Assembly (NCBI GenBank): GCA_009377795.1
Contig: WHTJ01000001.1
Span: 62,001-126,000, forward strand
Direction of reading: 5' to 3'
Origin: Propionibacteriales bacterium
GTDB lineage: Bacteria; Actinomycetota; Actinomycetes; Propionibacteriales; Nocardioidaceae
DNA: 64,000 nucleotides
The number at the start of each line of letters is the position of its first letter. The first letter of the stretch is position 1. The notes below the pieces were generated by a model. The model saw only the letters and a program-made list of their open reading frames with translations, was not told the origin of the DNA and did no database searches. Position numbers and translations under genes: made by a program. Below are positions 18,641 through 27,430 of the stretch, piece by piece.

Positions 18641-19792
18641 GTGGCCAGTTCAGCGGATGAGACCAGGTCGCTCATCGAAACCGTTCGAGAGTTCGTCAAG
18701 CAGGAGGTTCTGCCCGTTGCGAATGCGCTCGAGCATGAAGACGAGTACCCGCAAGAGATACTCGACAAGATGGCCGAGCTCGGATTCTTCGGGCTCACGA
18801 TTCCGGTGGAGTACGGCGGCGTCGGGCTGTCCAAGGTGGCGTACGCATCGGTGGTCGAAGAGCTGTGTACGGGGTGGATGAGTCTCGCCGGCGCGATCAA
18901 CAGCCATCTCATCGTCGGCGAGATCCTCTACCGGTTCGGCACGGAGGAACAGCGCAAGCAATTCCTGCCTTCTATGGCGGCGGGGGAGGTCCGCGGTGCA
19001 CTCGGGCTCTCGGAGGCGGAGGCGGGAAGCGATGTCGCCTCCCTGCGGACACGAGCCGTGCGGTCGAACGACGGCTATGCACTGACCGGAAGCAAGCTCT
19101 GGGTCACCAACGGGCGCCGCTGTCGGGTACTGCTCGTCGCGGCCAAGACGGACCCGCAGGCCGAGCCGGCCCACAAGGGCATCAGCCTGTTCGTCGCCCT
19201 ACCGGGAGCCGGTTACAGCGTGGCTCGGGATCACGAGAAGCTCGGTTACAAGGGCGTCGAGACGTCCGAAGTGGTCCTTGACTCCCATTACGTCGACGCG
19301 GGGGCGCTGGTGGGGGGTGAGGAGGGCGCCGGGTTCGCGCAGGTGATGGCCGGGCTGGAGTTGGGTCGTCTGAACGTCGCCGCACGTGCCGTGGGCGTTG
19401 CGCGGGCGGCGTACGAAGCGGCATTCGAGTACGCACAGGAGCGCGAGACGTTCGGTAAACCGATCGCGCAACACCAGACGATTCAGAACATGCTGGCGGA
19501 CATGGCCATCAACCTCAAGGCCGCGAGGCTTCTGACGCGAGATGCGGCCGAGGCATTGGATCGCGGTGAGCGCGCGGATCTCGAAGCCGGTATGGCGAAA
19601 CTCTTTGCGTCCGAGACTGCGGCCGAAAACTCCTTGTCTGCCATGCGGATTCACGGCGGCTTTGGATTCACCAAGGACTTTCCGGTGGAACGTTATTACC
19701 GCGATGCGCCGCTCATGCTCATCGGTGAAGGGACGAACGAGATTCAGCGCTTGGTCGTCGCCAGCAAGTTGTTGAAGGGACAGCAGCCGTGA
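18641..19792 (+). CDS. Acyl-CoA dehydrogenase
   Basis: This 383-residue flavoenzyme introduces a 2,3 double bond into an acyl-CoA. Visible motifs are LGLSEAEAGSDVASLRTRA, the substrate/FAD loop around LWVTNGRRC, the dimer segment QERETFGKPIAQHQTIQNMLADM, and the C-terminal HGGFGFTKDFPVERYYRDA followed by LIGEGTNEIQRLVVA, where the Glu is the usual catalytic base. GTG start at 18641 lies 16 bases after the preceding stop. Its TGA overlaps the next gene's GTG (GTGA). Together with the hydratase and CoA-transferase it forms a beta-oxidation-like module; the true acyl substrate is not evident. Confidence 0.93.
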   Translation: MASSADETRSLIETVREFVKQEVLPVANALEHEDEYPQEILDKMAELGFFGLTIPVEYGGVGLSKVAYASVVEELCTGWMSLAGAINSHLIVGEILYRFGTEEQRKQFLPSMAAGEVRGALGLSEAEAGSDVASLRTRAVRSNDGYALTGSKLWVTNGRRCRVLLVAAKTDPQAEPAHKGISLFVALPGAGYSVARDHEKLGYKGVETSEVVLDSHYVDAGALVGGEEGAGFAQVMAGLELGRLNVAARAVGVARAAYEAAFEYAQERETFGKPIAQHQTIQNMLADMAINLKAARLLTRDAAEALDRGERADLEAGMAKLFASETAAENSLSAMRIHGGFGFTKDFPVERYYRDAPLMLIGEGTNEIQRLVVASKLLKGQQP

Positions 19793-20268
19793 ACGACCGT
19801 CTCGTGCAGCAGTACGGACGATGTTACGAGGACTTCGAAGTCGGGACGGTGTACGAGCATCGCCCCGGGCGCACGATCACGCCCTATGACAACATGTCGT
19901 TTTCGTTGATGACGCAGAATCAGCATCCAGCCCATATCGACCACTTCTACGGCTCCCAAACGCGGTTCGGTGAGCCGCTGGTCGTCGGATTGCTTGTTCT
20001 TTCGATCTCGGTTGGGCAATCTGTCGCAGACATCAGCGGCAAGGCGGTCGCCAACCTGGGATACGACGATGTCCGTCATCTGGCTCCTACCTTCCACGGA
20101 GACACGATCTACTCCGAGACGGAGGTTCTGGACAAGCGCCTGAGTCGCAAAACCCCCACGACCGGTGTCGTCCATGTACGGACTCTCGCGAGGAACCAGC
20201 GTTCGTCACCCGTACTCAGCTTCGAGCGGCATCTGCTCGTTCCGGTGCTGGAAGGGGAGGAAGATTGA
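19789..20268 (+). CDS. MaoC-family dehydratase
   Basis: A 159-residue single hot-dog protein. YEDFEVGTVYEHRPGRTITPYDNMSFSLMTQNQHPAHIDHFYGSQTRFGEPLVVG includes the MaoC hydratase signature (Asp/His pair near NQHPAHID, and GEPLVVG), similar to mesaconyl-CoA or beta-methylmalyl-CoA hydratases. It would hydrate the enoyl-CoA made by the upstream dehydrogenase. Starts with GTG overlapping the previous stop; its TGA overlaps the TTG start of the CoA-transferase gene. Confidence 0.9.
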   Translation: MNDRLVQQYGRCYEDFEVGTVYEHRPGRTITPYDNMSFSLMTQNQHPAHIDHFYGSQTRFGEPLVVGLLVLSISVGQSVADISGKAVANLGYDDVRHLAPTFHGDTIYSETEVLDKRLSRKTPTTGVVHVRTLARNQRSSPVLSFERHLLVPVLEGEED

Positions 20269-21464
20269 CCACGTCCTCGTCCGTGGACCTCAGCGGGCTC
20301 CGCATTCTTGCCGTCACGCAATATGGTGCCGGACCCTACGCTATGCAGCATCTTGCGGACCTCGGTGCCGACGTCATCAAGATCGAGTCGCCCGACGGTG
20401 GCGACTACGCTCGCTCGTTGCCTCCGTACACCAACGAAGACGGCAGTGACAGTCTCTTCTTCCAGGCTCTCAACCGCGGCGTTCGAAGCGTCACGTTGGA
20501 TCTCGGGTGTGCCGAAGGGCAGAGGGTCCTGCACGCGCTCGCGTCTCGCACAGATGCGGTGTTCGTGAATCTGCGTGCTGACGTAGGGAAACGTCTGGGA
20601 CTGGACTACGACGCACTGCGGGAGGCGAATCCGCGGATAGTCTCCTGCTGGCTGACCGGATACGGTCGGCGAGGTTCCCGATCGGACGCCGCCGGCTTCG
20701 ACTACATGGTGCAAGCGGAGTCGGGAATCATGAGCTTGTCCGGTGACCCGGATCGTTTGCCCGCAAAAGCCGGAGTGTCGATCATCGACTTCGCCACCGG
20801 GATCGCCGGAGCGTTCGCCGTGGCGGCCGGCTTACTGACCGCTCATCGGCGAGGAACCGGTGGAGATGTGGACGTGAGCCTGCAGGACACGGCGGCGAGC
20901 CTGCTCAACTACGTGGCAACCTGGCACCTGACAGGCGGATATGTGCCAGAGCGGCTGGCCTCGTCGGCTCATCCTTCTCTCGTGCCGTCGCAGCTCTTCA
21001 CGTGCTCGGACGCCCCGATCGTCGTGATGGTGAACAAGGAGAAGTTCTGGCCACGCCTTTCGGCCGCGGTCGGCCATCCGGAGTGGGAAGACCAGCCCGA
21101 CAGGGCGACCTTCGACGATCGCCTGGCTCACCGCGAACAGGTCCAACGGGATCTCGAGGCCGTGTTTCGGACCGACACCGCACAGAACTGGCTTGCTCGG
21201 CTGGCCGAGTTCGGTGTACCCAGCGGTCCGGTCCGGACCGTTGCCGAAGCCTTCGCGGATCCGGAATACCTTCATCGAACCGTTTCCTACGAACATCCGG
21301 ACTTCGGTGTGGTGCGCAGTCCGGGCTTCCTGGTCAATGCGGAAGAAGAACGGGCGGTGACGCCGGCCCCACCACTCGGAGCTCAGACCGAAGAAGTTCT
21401 GTCTTCCGTCGCCGGATTTTCCGCCGACGAGATCGAGTTACTACGTCGTCAGAAGGTTGTTTAG
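20265..21464 (+). CDS. Family III (CaiB/BaiF) CoA-transferase
   Basis: This 399-residue protein is a formyl-CoA/succinyl-CoA-type transferase, moving CoA from a donor thioester onto a free acid. It shows LRILAVTQYGAGPYAMQHLADLGADVIKIESPDGGDYARS, the nucleotide-like loop, and GFDYMVQAESGIMSLSGDP; the catalytic Asp in the family lies in the GFDYxxQA segment. The start is TTG 20265 with GGGGAGGAAGA just upstream, overlapping the MaoC stop (TTGA). It likely activates the organic acid delivered by the downstream transporter. Confidence 0.93.
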   Translation: MTTSSSVDLSGLRILAVTQYGAGPYAMQHLADLGADVIKIESPDGGDYARSLPPYTNEDGSDSLFFQALNRGVRSVTLDLGCAEGQRVLHALASRTDAVFVNLRADVGKRLGLDYDALREANPRIVSCWLTGYGRRGSRSDAAGFDYMVQAESGIMSLSGDPDRLPAKAGVSIIDFATGIAGAFAVAAGLLTAHRRGTGGDVDVSLQDTAASLLNYVATWHLTGGYVPERLASSAHPSLVPSQLFTCSDAPIVVMVNKEKFWPRLSAAVGHPEWEDQPDRATFDDRLAHREQVQRDLEAVFRTDTAQNWLARLAEFGVPSGPVRTVAEAFADPEYLHRTVSYEHPDFGVVRSPGFLVNAEEERAVTPAPPLGAQTEEVLSSVAGFSADEIELLRRQKVV

Positions 21465-21494
21465 TCGTCCTCTAACAAGGAAAAGGTGTTGGAC

Positions 21495-22544
21495 ATGTCG
21501 GTGAAACGTCGGTCGCGACGTCTCCTGCATTGGGGTGTGCTAGGCGCCCTGATACTGCTGATCGCAAGCTGCGCGACAACTACTTCCGGATCGTCGGAGG
21601 ACGGTGGCTCGGCGGATGGATCGGAAACGGTTCCGGAATCGTACCCGGAGCGCCCCGTCGAGCTGACCGTGGTTTATCCGGCTGGCGGCGGTATGGACGT
21701 AACGGCACGGGCGCTGGGATCCGTGGCGGAGAAAGAGTCGGGTGACGAGTTTCGGGTAATCAACCGGGATGGGGCCGGTGGGCTCGTCGGCCACACGTAC
21801 CTTGCGAAGCAGGCCGGACCAGACGGATACGAGCTCGGGGTCGTCGCAGTCGACTTCCTGGTCTTCGACACTCTCCTGCGGGACAGCGAATTCAGCGATG
21901 AAGACTTCGCCCCGTTGGCTTACATCGCTTTCGACCCGATCATTCAGGTGGTTCGTGCGGACTCGGAGCTAGGCGACCTCTCTTATGAGGAGATACTCGC
22001 CCGCGGAAAGCAGAATCCGGGTGATATCCGAGTCGGCATCATGCGTGACACCACCTTCGATGTGTTCACAAGCGTCGTCGAGGGACAGAGCGGCGCCGAG
22101 TTCACGAAGGTGCCGTTCGACGGCGGGCAGCCAGGTGTCACCGCCCTCCTCGGCGGCCAGATCGATATGACGAACGCGTTCTACGCCGAGGTCGAACCGT
22201 ACCTGAAGTCCGGAGAGCTGAAGGCCGTGGCGATCAGCGACACGGAGCCGTATCCGGCTCTGCCGGACGTTCCCACGGCTACCGACGTCGGTATCGACGT
22301 GCCGGAGAAGACGTTCGGAGCCGGTCGCATGATCGTGGCTCCGAACGAGATGGAGGAAGGACTGCAGAAGCATCTCGCCGACATGTTCATGGAAACGATG
22401 GAGGGCCCTGTCGCGGCCGCGGAGTTCGCGGACGTAGGAGCACCTCTCGACCCGCGGGGTCGTGAGGAGGCGGTCGAGATCTACGAGACGGCGTTCAAGG
22501 AGCTCGGCGACGCCATCGAGCAGCCCGGCGGGGAGAGCGGGTAG
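21495..22544 (+). CDS. Tripartite tricarboxylate transporter substrate-binding lipoprotein (TctC)
   Basis: A 349-residue lipoprotein with a basic start MSVKRRSRRLLHWG, hydrophobic stretch and lipobox LLIASC, then a Ser/Gly/Glu linker. The Bug/TctC fold is seen in YPERPVELTVVYPAGGGMDVTARALG, NRDGAGGLVGHTYLAKQAGPDGYELG and FDGGQPGVTALLGGQID. It binds a carboxylated solute for the TctAB membrane pair. ATG 21495 is chosen over GTG 21486 because AAGG stands eight bases before it. The ligand cannot be read from the sequence. Confidence 0.92.
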   Translation: MSVKRRSRRLLHWGVLGALILLIASCATTTSGSSEDGGSADGSETVPESYPERPVELTVVYPAGGGMDVTARALGSVAEKESGDEFRVINRDGAGGLVGHTYLAKQAGPDGYELGVVAVDFLVFDTLLRDSEFSDEDFAPLAYIAFDPIIQVVRADSELGDLSYEEILARGKQNPGDIRVGIMRDTTFDVFTSVVEGQSGAEFTKVPFDGGQPGVTALLGGQIDMTNAFYAEVEPYLKSGELKAVAISDTEPYPALPDVPTATDVGIDVPEKTFGAGRMIVAPNEMEEGLQKHLADMFMETMEGPVAAAEFADVGAPLDPRGREEAVEIYETAFKELGDAIEQPGGESG

Positions 22545-22551
22545 CGACGAC

Positions 22552-23031
22552 GTGATCGCGCATGTACGACTGAAGGCACCTGCTGCAGCGGCCACGGCTG
22601 TGGCCGCCGCAGCAGGATTGATGCTTTCGGAGACCATACGATATCCGGCGCCGACGAACCTGTATCCGTCCGTGGTGCTAGGGGCGACTGTCGCCCTTGC
22701 GCTTCTGGTCGCGATACAGAATCTGCGCAATACCGAGACGTTCGGGCCGAGCGACCAGGGGCGTACGAGCGCCGGACTGCGTCCGGCCGCGTTTGCAGCG
22801 GTTTGGTTGTCCTATCCGCTGGTACTTATCGCCGTAGGTTTCTTGATATCGACGGTCGTGGCAATTGGCCTGAGCCTGTGGCTGCTCCGGGTCAAGCATC
22901 TGTTGGCCTACGTGGTCGCCTCTCTCCCCACGGCGGCGCTCCTGTTGGTCGGGCTGCAGGTCTTGTTCAACGTGGCCGTCCCGCAAGGATTCCTGGACCT
23001 CCTTATCACCGACTTCGTGTACTCCCTTTAG
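22552..23031 (+). CDS. Tripartite tricarboxylate transporter small membrane protein (TctB)
   Basis: About 159 residues with four hydrophobic segments (AAAATAVAAAAGLMLSETI, YPSVVLGATVALALLVAIQ, AAFAAVWLSYPLVLIAVGFLIS and YVVASLPTAALLLVGLQVLF), matching TctB. It lies between tctC and tctA, seven bases after tctC. The GTG at 22552 is the most likely start; the ribosome binding site is weak, suggesting coupling. The stop TAG overlaps a GTG that could also begin tctA. Confidence 0.88.
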   Translation: MIAHVRLKAPAAAATAVAAAAGLMLSETIRYPAPTNLYPSVVLGATVALALLVAIQNLRNTETFGPSDQGRTSAGLRPAAFAAVWLSYPLVLIAVGFLISTVVAIGLSLWLLRVKHLLAYVVASLPTAALLLVGLQVLFNVAVPQGFLDLLITDFVYSL

Positions 23032-23045
23032 TGCAGGCGGTCACC

Positions 23046-24620
23046 ATGCTTGAAGGCTTACAGCTCGCATTCGAGCCGGCATCACTGATCGCACTGGTGA
23101 CCGGCCTTGCCCTGGGGCTCGTTTTCGGCGCGATTCCGGGCCTGACCGCCACGCTTGGCGTCGCTTTACTGGTGCCGATCACCTTCATCATGGAGCCGGC
23201 CCCAGGCATGATCATGTTGCTGGGAGTCTACGCGGGGAGTATCTACGCCGGTTCCATTACGGCCATCCTGCTCAGGATCCCGGGTACGCCTGCTTCGATC
23301 CCCACGATGTGGGATGGTTACGCGCTGACCGAACAGGGTAAACCCCGCCTCGCTCTCGGCACCGCGGCTGTGGCTTCCGGCATCGGCGGACTCTTCTCCG
23401 GCCTGGTCCTGATCTTCTTGTCACCTCTGCTCGCCGACGTCGCCTTGAAATTCGGTCCCGCCGAATACGTGGCCATCGTGCTCTTCGGCCTCCTGGTCGT
23501 CACGGCGGTGCTCGGTGGGTCAATGGTGCGGTCGGCCGCCGGCGTCTTCATCGGGCTGAGCCTCGCGCTCGTCGGTTTGGACCCGCTGGAGGGATTCGCC
23601 AGGTTGGACGGAGGTTTCTACGAGTTGGGTGGCGGGCTGGAGGTCGTACCCGTCCTGCTGGGGATCTTCTGTCTGACCGAGGCAATCCGGATGGCGGCCA
23701 AGGCCAAGGACGACTCGCCTGCCACAGGGACGGCTCAATTGGACGAGGGGCGGCGAACGCCCACCGCGAAGGAACTACTGAAGAACAAATGGAACTTTGC
23801 TCGTTCCTCCCTCATCGGCACGGGGCTCGGCATCATTCCGGCGGTCGGACCGGAGACCACCCCGTTCGTCAGCTACGCTGCTGCGAAGCGAGCATCGAAG
23901 GAACGTGAGAAGTACGGCCGCGGTTCGATCGAGGCTCTGATATCGGCAGAGACGTCGAACAATGCCAATGTCGGTGGATCGCTTATTCCGCTGCTGACCT
24001 TGGGTATCCCGGGAAGTGCGGTCGCGGCGGTGTTCCTCGGAGCCCTGACGTTGCAAGGGCTGCGTCCCGGCCCTCTGCTCTTCGCGGAGCAACCGGCCCT
24101 GATAGGTGCGCTGTTCACCGGGTTCCTCCTCATCAACGCGCTCATGCTTGTCGGCGGCGTCCTGTTCGTGCGTCAGTTCGCCATAGTGCTGCGCCTGCCT
24201 GTTGCAGTGCTGGCGACCTTGGTGGCGCTCTTCTCCATTCTGGGCGCCTTCGCTGTCGGAAATAACGTCTTCAATATCTGGGTGATGTTCGCCGCAGGTG
24301 CGCTGGCGTTCGTCCTGCAAGTAGCACGAATCCCGATCGCGCCGGTCGTGCTCGCGCTCATCCTCGGCCCGTTGCTGGAGACGAACCTCACCAAGGCGCT
24401 GACGATCTCACGAGGTGACTGGGCGGTATTCGTGACAAGCCCATTGGCCCTGGTCTTCCTCATCCTCGGAGCTCTGTTCCTGACGTTGCCGGTCGTCAAG
24501 CGTGTCGTACGCCGCAGCTGGACAACGCCCGGACCCGAGGCGAATGCTGACCAAGACGCGACCGGCCGAGCCGACGCTCGCCAGAACGACGGAGAGGAAC
24601 GTAGGGCCCCGCGCCCCTAG
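23046..24620 (+). CDS. Tripartite tricarboxylate transporter large permease (TctA)
   Basis: A 524-residue polytopic membrane protein, the main permease of the tripartite tricarboxylate transporter. Typical TctA features are GLALGLVFGAIPGLTATLGVALLVP near the N-terminus, YAGSIYAGSITAILLRIPGTPASIPT, a long central membrane array, and a repeated motif region GTGLGIIPAVGPETTPFVSYAAAKRASK and LLTLGIPGSAVAAVFLGAL. The start is probably ATG 23046 (AGGCGG five bases before) or GTG 23031. The stop codon shares CTAG with the oppositely oriented DUF3870 gene. Confidence 0.93.
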   Translation: MLEGLQLAFEPASLIALVTGLALGLVFGAIPGLTATLGVALLVPITFIMEPAPGMIMLLGVYAGSIYAGSITAILLRIPGTPASIPTMWDGYALTEQGKPRLALGTAAVASGIGGLFSGLVLIFLSPLLADVALKFGPAEYVAIVLFGLLVVTAVLGGSMVRSAAGVFIGLSLALVGLDPLEGFARLDGGFYELGGGLEVVPVLLGIFCLTEAIRMAAKAKDDSPATGTAQLDEGRRTPTAKELLKNKWNFARSSLIGTGLGIIPAVGPETTPFVSYAAAKRASKEREKYGRGSIEALISAETSNNANVGGSLIPLLTLGIPGSAVAAVFLGALTLQGLRPGPLLFAEQPALIGALFTGFLLINALMLVGGVLFVRQFAIVLRLPVAVLATLVALFSILGAFAVGNNVFNIWVMFAAGALAFVLQVARIPIAPVVLALILGPLLETNLTKALTISRGDWAVFVTSPLALVFLILGALFLTLPVVKRVVRRSWTTPGPEANADQDATGRADARQNDGEERRAPRP

Positions 24621-24973
24621 CCTCGGTGGGCGATGTCGGGAGATACGTTGGCGCCCGGGACGGCCTGCTCACAGTATCGGCGTGCAAGGTCCCGAACGGC
24701 GCCGATAATCGCCTTACGACCGTTGCCCCAGTAGTGACCTTCGACAACCTCGACGAATCGATCGAGATCGCGCACGAGGTCGATGCCGATCAGATGTTCC
24801 TTGACGAACGAGTCGGCCAGCGAGGTGGCGAGCGTCGTGGAGGCTTCCAAAACTCTCGACGTTCGAGATTCGATCTTCGCGATCACCGTGAGGTGTTGAT
24901 ACATGACGCCAGCACCCGTGCTTTGCGGAAGACGGGCATATCCGGCAACCAACACATAGGGTAGTTCTGGCAT
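24617..24973 (-). CDS. DUF3870-type protein
   Basis: The 118-residue protein begins MPELPYVLVAGYARLPQSTGAGVMYQHLTVIAKIE, then SRTSRVLEASTTLATSLADSFVKEHLIGIDLVRDLDRFVEVVEGHYWGNGRKAIIGAVRDLARRY (quoted in pieces: RVLEASTTLA, VVEGHYWGNG, AIIGAVRDL). I recognise this as resembling DUF3870, whose function is unknown; the GYARLP and HYWGNGRKAI parts are the most characteristic. It is on the opposite strand and ends convergently with tctA, sharing the stop tetranucleotide CTAG. Its position suggests a sensor or accessory of the transporter block, which is inference. Confidence 0.75.
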   Translation of the reverse strand: MPELPYVLVAGYARLPQSTGAGVMYQHLTVIAKIESRTSRVLEASTTLATSLADSFVKEHLIGIDLVRDLDRFVEVVEGHYWGNGRKAIIGAVRDLARRYCEQAVPGANVSPDIAHRG

Positions 24974-25174
24974 CCGAGCAAGGTAACACAGCCTCCTCCG
25001 CTCGAAAGTCCTTGCACCGGGATCTCGTGAGGGTCCGCACGCCCTGATGTGCGGAGCAGACGAGCAGTCTCGGCGGACGCGGATCGTGGCGCCGGGTCGT
25101 GCGTACCTCAACTCCCGCGCAGACCGACGGTAGTGTCTGGCCTGGTCCGCCGGTACAACACTGAGAGGGTATGC

Positions 25175-26671
25175 GTGGTGAGCCGACTCGACGCCCGGCA
25201 GTTGTTGGAGTTGGTGCTGGATTCCGGCTCCTTTGTGTCGTGGGATGAGCCGATTGACCCGCCGGTGGAGGCGCCTGCGTCGTATGCGGGTGAGTTGGCG
25301 CGAGCTCGGGCGGGTGCGGGGGTCGATGAGGCGGTGCTGACCGGTGAGGGCCGCGTGCGTGGGCGACGGGTCGCGTTGCTGGTGTGTGAGTACGGGTTTC
25401 TTGCGGGGTCGATCGGGGTGGCGGCCGCAGAGCGGCTGGTCCGGGCGGTGGAGCGGGCGACTGCGGAGCGGTTGCCGTTGCTGGCGGCCGCGGCGTCTGG
25501 CGGAACCCGGATGCAGGAGGGCACGGTCGCGTTCGTGCAGATGGTGAAGATTTCGGCGGCGATCGCTCGGCATAAGGCCGAAGGGCTGCCGTATCTGGTG
25601 TATCTGCGGCATCCGACGATGGGCGGGGTGTTCGCATCGTGGGGGTCGTTGGGTCATGTGACGGTGGCCGAGCCGGGTGCGTTGGTGGGCTTCCTTGGCC
25701 CCCGGGTGTATGAGGCGCTGCACGGTGGCATCTTTCCGGAGGGGGTGCAGACGGCGGAGAACCTGTACGCGCGCGGTCTGCTGGATGCGGTGGTTCCGGT
25801 CCAGGAGACGCCGGAGATCATCGACCGGGCACTGGCGGTGTTGTGCGCCGATCGGACCGGGTTGCCGCGGCTGACGCCGCCGGCGGATGAGCCCGTGGCC
25901 GAGGTGCCGGCGTGGGAATCGATCCGGCGCACCAGGCGGCCGGAACGTCCCGGCGTGCGGCGGTTGTTGCGAGGTGCCGCGTCGGACGTGCTGCCGCTGC
26001 ACGGTACTGATCAGGGGGAGACCGAGGCGACGTTGTTGTTCGCGTTGGTGCGGTTCGGTGATGTGCCGTGTGTGCTTCTCGGCCAGGATCGTCGTGGTCA
26101 AACCGCGGATCGGCCGCTTGGTCCGGCGGCATTGCGGGTGGCGCGGCGCGGAATGGGGTTGGCCGCCGAGCTCGGGTTGCCTCTGGTGACCATCGTCGAC
26201 ACCCCGGGTGCGGCGTTGTCGCCGGAGGCGGAGGAACGCGGACTTGCCGGGGAGATCGCCCGGTGTCTGGCGGACATGGTCAGCCTGCGGACGGCGACGT
26301 TGACGTTGCTCCTCGGCCAAGGTGCCGGGGGAGCGGCGCTGGCGTTGCTGCCGGCGGATCGGGTGGTCGCCGCCCAGCACGCGTGGCTGTCTCCGCTGCC
26401 GCCGGAAGGCGCCAGTGCGATCGTGCACCGCAGCATCGACCGGGCGGCCGAGATGGCCGCCGACCAGCGGGTCCGGGCGGTCGACCTGTACCGCGACCGG
26501 ATCGTGGACCGGATCGTGGCCGAGCACCCCGACGCCGCCGACGAGCCGGACGCGTTCTGCGCCCGAGTCGGGGAGGTAATCCGCTACGAGCTCACCGAGC
26601 TGCTACACAGCGACCTCGACGCCTTGCTCCACGAACGCCTCACCCGCTGGCGGACCATCGGCCACATCTGA
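25175..26671 (+). CDS. Fused acetyl/acyl-CoA carboxyltransferase (AccDA-like)
   Basis: About 498 residues carrying both carboxyltransferase halves. The beta half shows GRVRGRRVALLVCEYGFLAGSIGVAAAERL, ASGGTRMQEGTVAFVQMVK and HPTMGGVFASWGSLGHV; the alpha half shows LGLPLVTIVDTPGAALSPEAEERGL and LLLGQGAGGAALALLPADRVV. It would transfer carboxyl from biotin to an acyl-CoA. No biotin carboxylase or biotin carrier gene is in the window, so partners must be elsewhere. GTG 25175 or 25178 follows GAGAGGG. Codon style (many GTG/TTG/TGCGG runs) looks unlike both the block to its left and the accD gene at 42348, hinting at separate acquisition. Gap 24974-25174 holds nothing else that I can support. Confidence 0.85.
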   Translation: MVSRLDARQLLELVLDSGSFVSWDEPIDPPVEAPASYAGELARARAGAGVDEAVLTGEGRVRGRRVALLVCEYGFLAGSIGVAAAERLVRAVERATAERLPLLAAAASGGTRMQEGTVAFVQMVKISAAIARHKAEGLPYLVYLRHPTMGGVFASWGSLGHVTVAEPGALVGFLGPRVYEALHGGIFPEGVQTAENLYARGLLDAVVPVQETPEIIDRALAVLCADRTGLPRLTPPADEPVAEVPAWESIRRTRRPERPGVRRLLRGAASDVLPLHGTDQGETEATLLFALVRFGDVPCVLLGQDRRGQTADRPLGPAALRVARRGMGLAAELGLPLVTIVDTPGAALSPEAEERGLAGEIARCLADMVSLRTATLTLLLGQGAGGAALALLPADRVVAAQHAWLSPLPPEGASAIVHRSIDRAAEMAADQRVRAVDLYRDRIVDRIVAEHPDAADEPDAFCARVGEVIRYELTELLHSDLDALLHERLTRWRTIGHI

Positions 26672-26680
26672 ACCGCAACG

Positions 26681-26698
26681 CCAGGTTGACCAACCTGG
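26681..26698. terminator. Hairpin between convergent genes
   Basis: CCAGGTTG-AC-CAACCTGG is a perfect 8-base stem lying 10 bases after the carboxyltransferase stop and about 70 bases from the convergent tetR end. It has no T-run. It may terminate transcription from the left. Confidence 0.5.
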
Positions 26699-26768
26699 TG
26701 ATGGGTGAGACCTTCCCGATCGCGGAGTGCGGCCGGTGGAGCCCTCGTTCCGGCAGATTCACCGGCGC

Positions 26769-27407
26769 TCAGGCGACGGAGCGGGTCGGGGTTCCCTCGT
26801 CGCGTACGAACGTGCGTCGAAACAGCAGGCCCAGGTGTTCGGCGTAGCGCTTGCGTGACCAGCGGCGGTCGACGGTCAGCCGCTCGAGCATGTCGAGCGA
26901 CATGAGCGCCCACAGCATCTCCGCGGCCGACTCAACGGTCCACGGGGCGGCCAGGCGGCCCTCGTCGTCCAGCCAGGTGGCGAGCCGGCGACTGCCGAGC
27001 CGCCAGCGGTGCATGACCTCGTTCCAGATCCTGGCCGCGTCGGGGTCGGTCTCGCGCACCCGCTCCGCCGCGCGCGTGACGGCCAGGATCTTGGGGTGAG
27101 CGCGAGCCAGGTGCTGCGCCCACACGTCCAGTGCGGCGACCGAGTCGTCGGCCTCCCAGACCCGCTGTAGCGAGCTACCAAGATCTTCGACCTCCCCGAC
27201 GTACCCGATCAGGGACCCCACCAGCTCCGCGCGGGAGGTGAAGTGCAGGTAGACCGCCCGCCGCGAGACGCCCGCACGTTCCGCCACGGCCGCCATGGTC
27301 AAGGACTCGAATCCCTGTTCGGCGATCAGCTCCCGTGCGGCAGCCAGCAACGCGTTCGCGGTACGGCGGCTCCGGGCGTTCTGTGGCGCGATGATCGACT
27401 TCGGCAC
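26769..27407 (-). CDS. TetR-family transcriptional regulator
   Basis: A 212-residue repressor-type protein. The N-terminal HTH is clear: ARSRRTANALLAAARELIAEQGFESLTMAAVAERAGVSRRAVYLHFTSRAELVGSL. The C-terminal two thirds form the usual helical ligand domain and are not similar to a group that I can name. GTG at 27407 is chosen because AGGAGG lies five bases upstream. It is divergent from the membrane protein gene at 27522, and the 114-base gap contains three copies of an operator-like repeat, so it very likely represses both itself and that gene. Confidence 0.93.
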   Translation of the reverse strand: MPKSIIAPQNARSRRTANALLAAARELIAEQGFESLTMAAVAERAGVSRRAVYLHFTSRAELVGSLIGYVGEVEDLGSSLQRVWEADDSVAALDVWAQHLARAHPKILAVTRAAERVRETDPDAARIWNEVMHRWRLGSRRLATWLDDEGRLAAPWTVESAAEMLWALMSLDMLERLTVDRRWSRKRYAEHLGLLFRRTFVRDEGTPTRSVA

Positions 27408-27430
27408 AGCGACCTCCTGCGGGAATATAT

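Noticed and set aside
16432-25174. Integration site repeats flanking the TctABC block
   Set aside because: I looked for a second copy of the tRNA 3' end near 24.6-25.2 kb and did not find one, so I do not call an attachment site.
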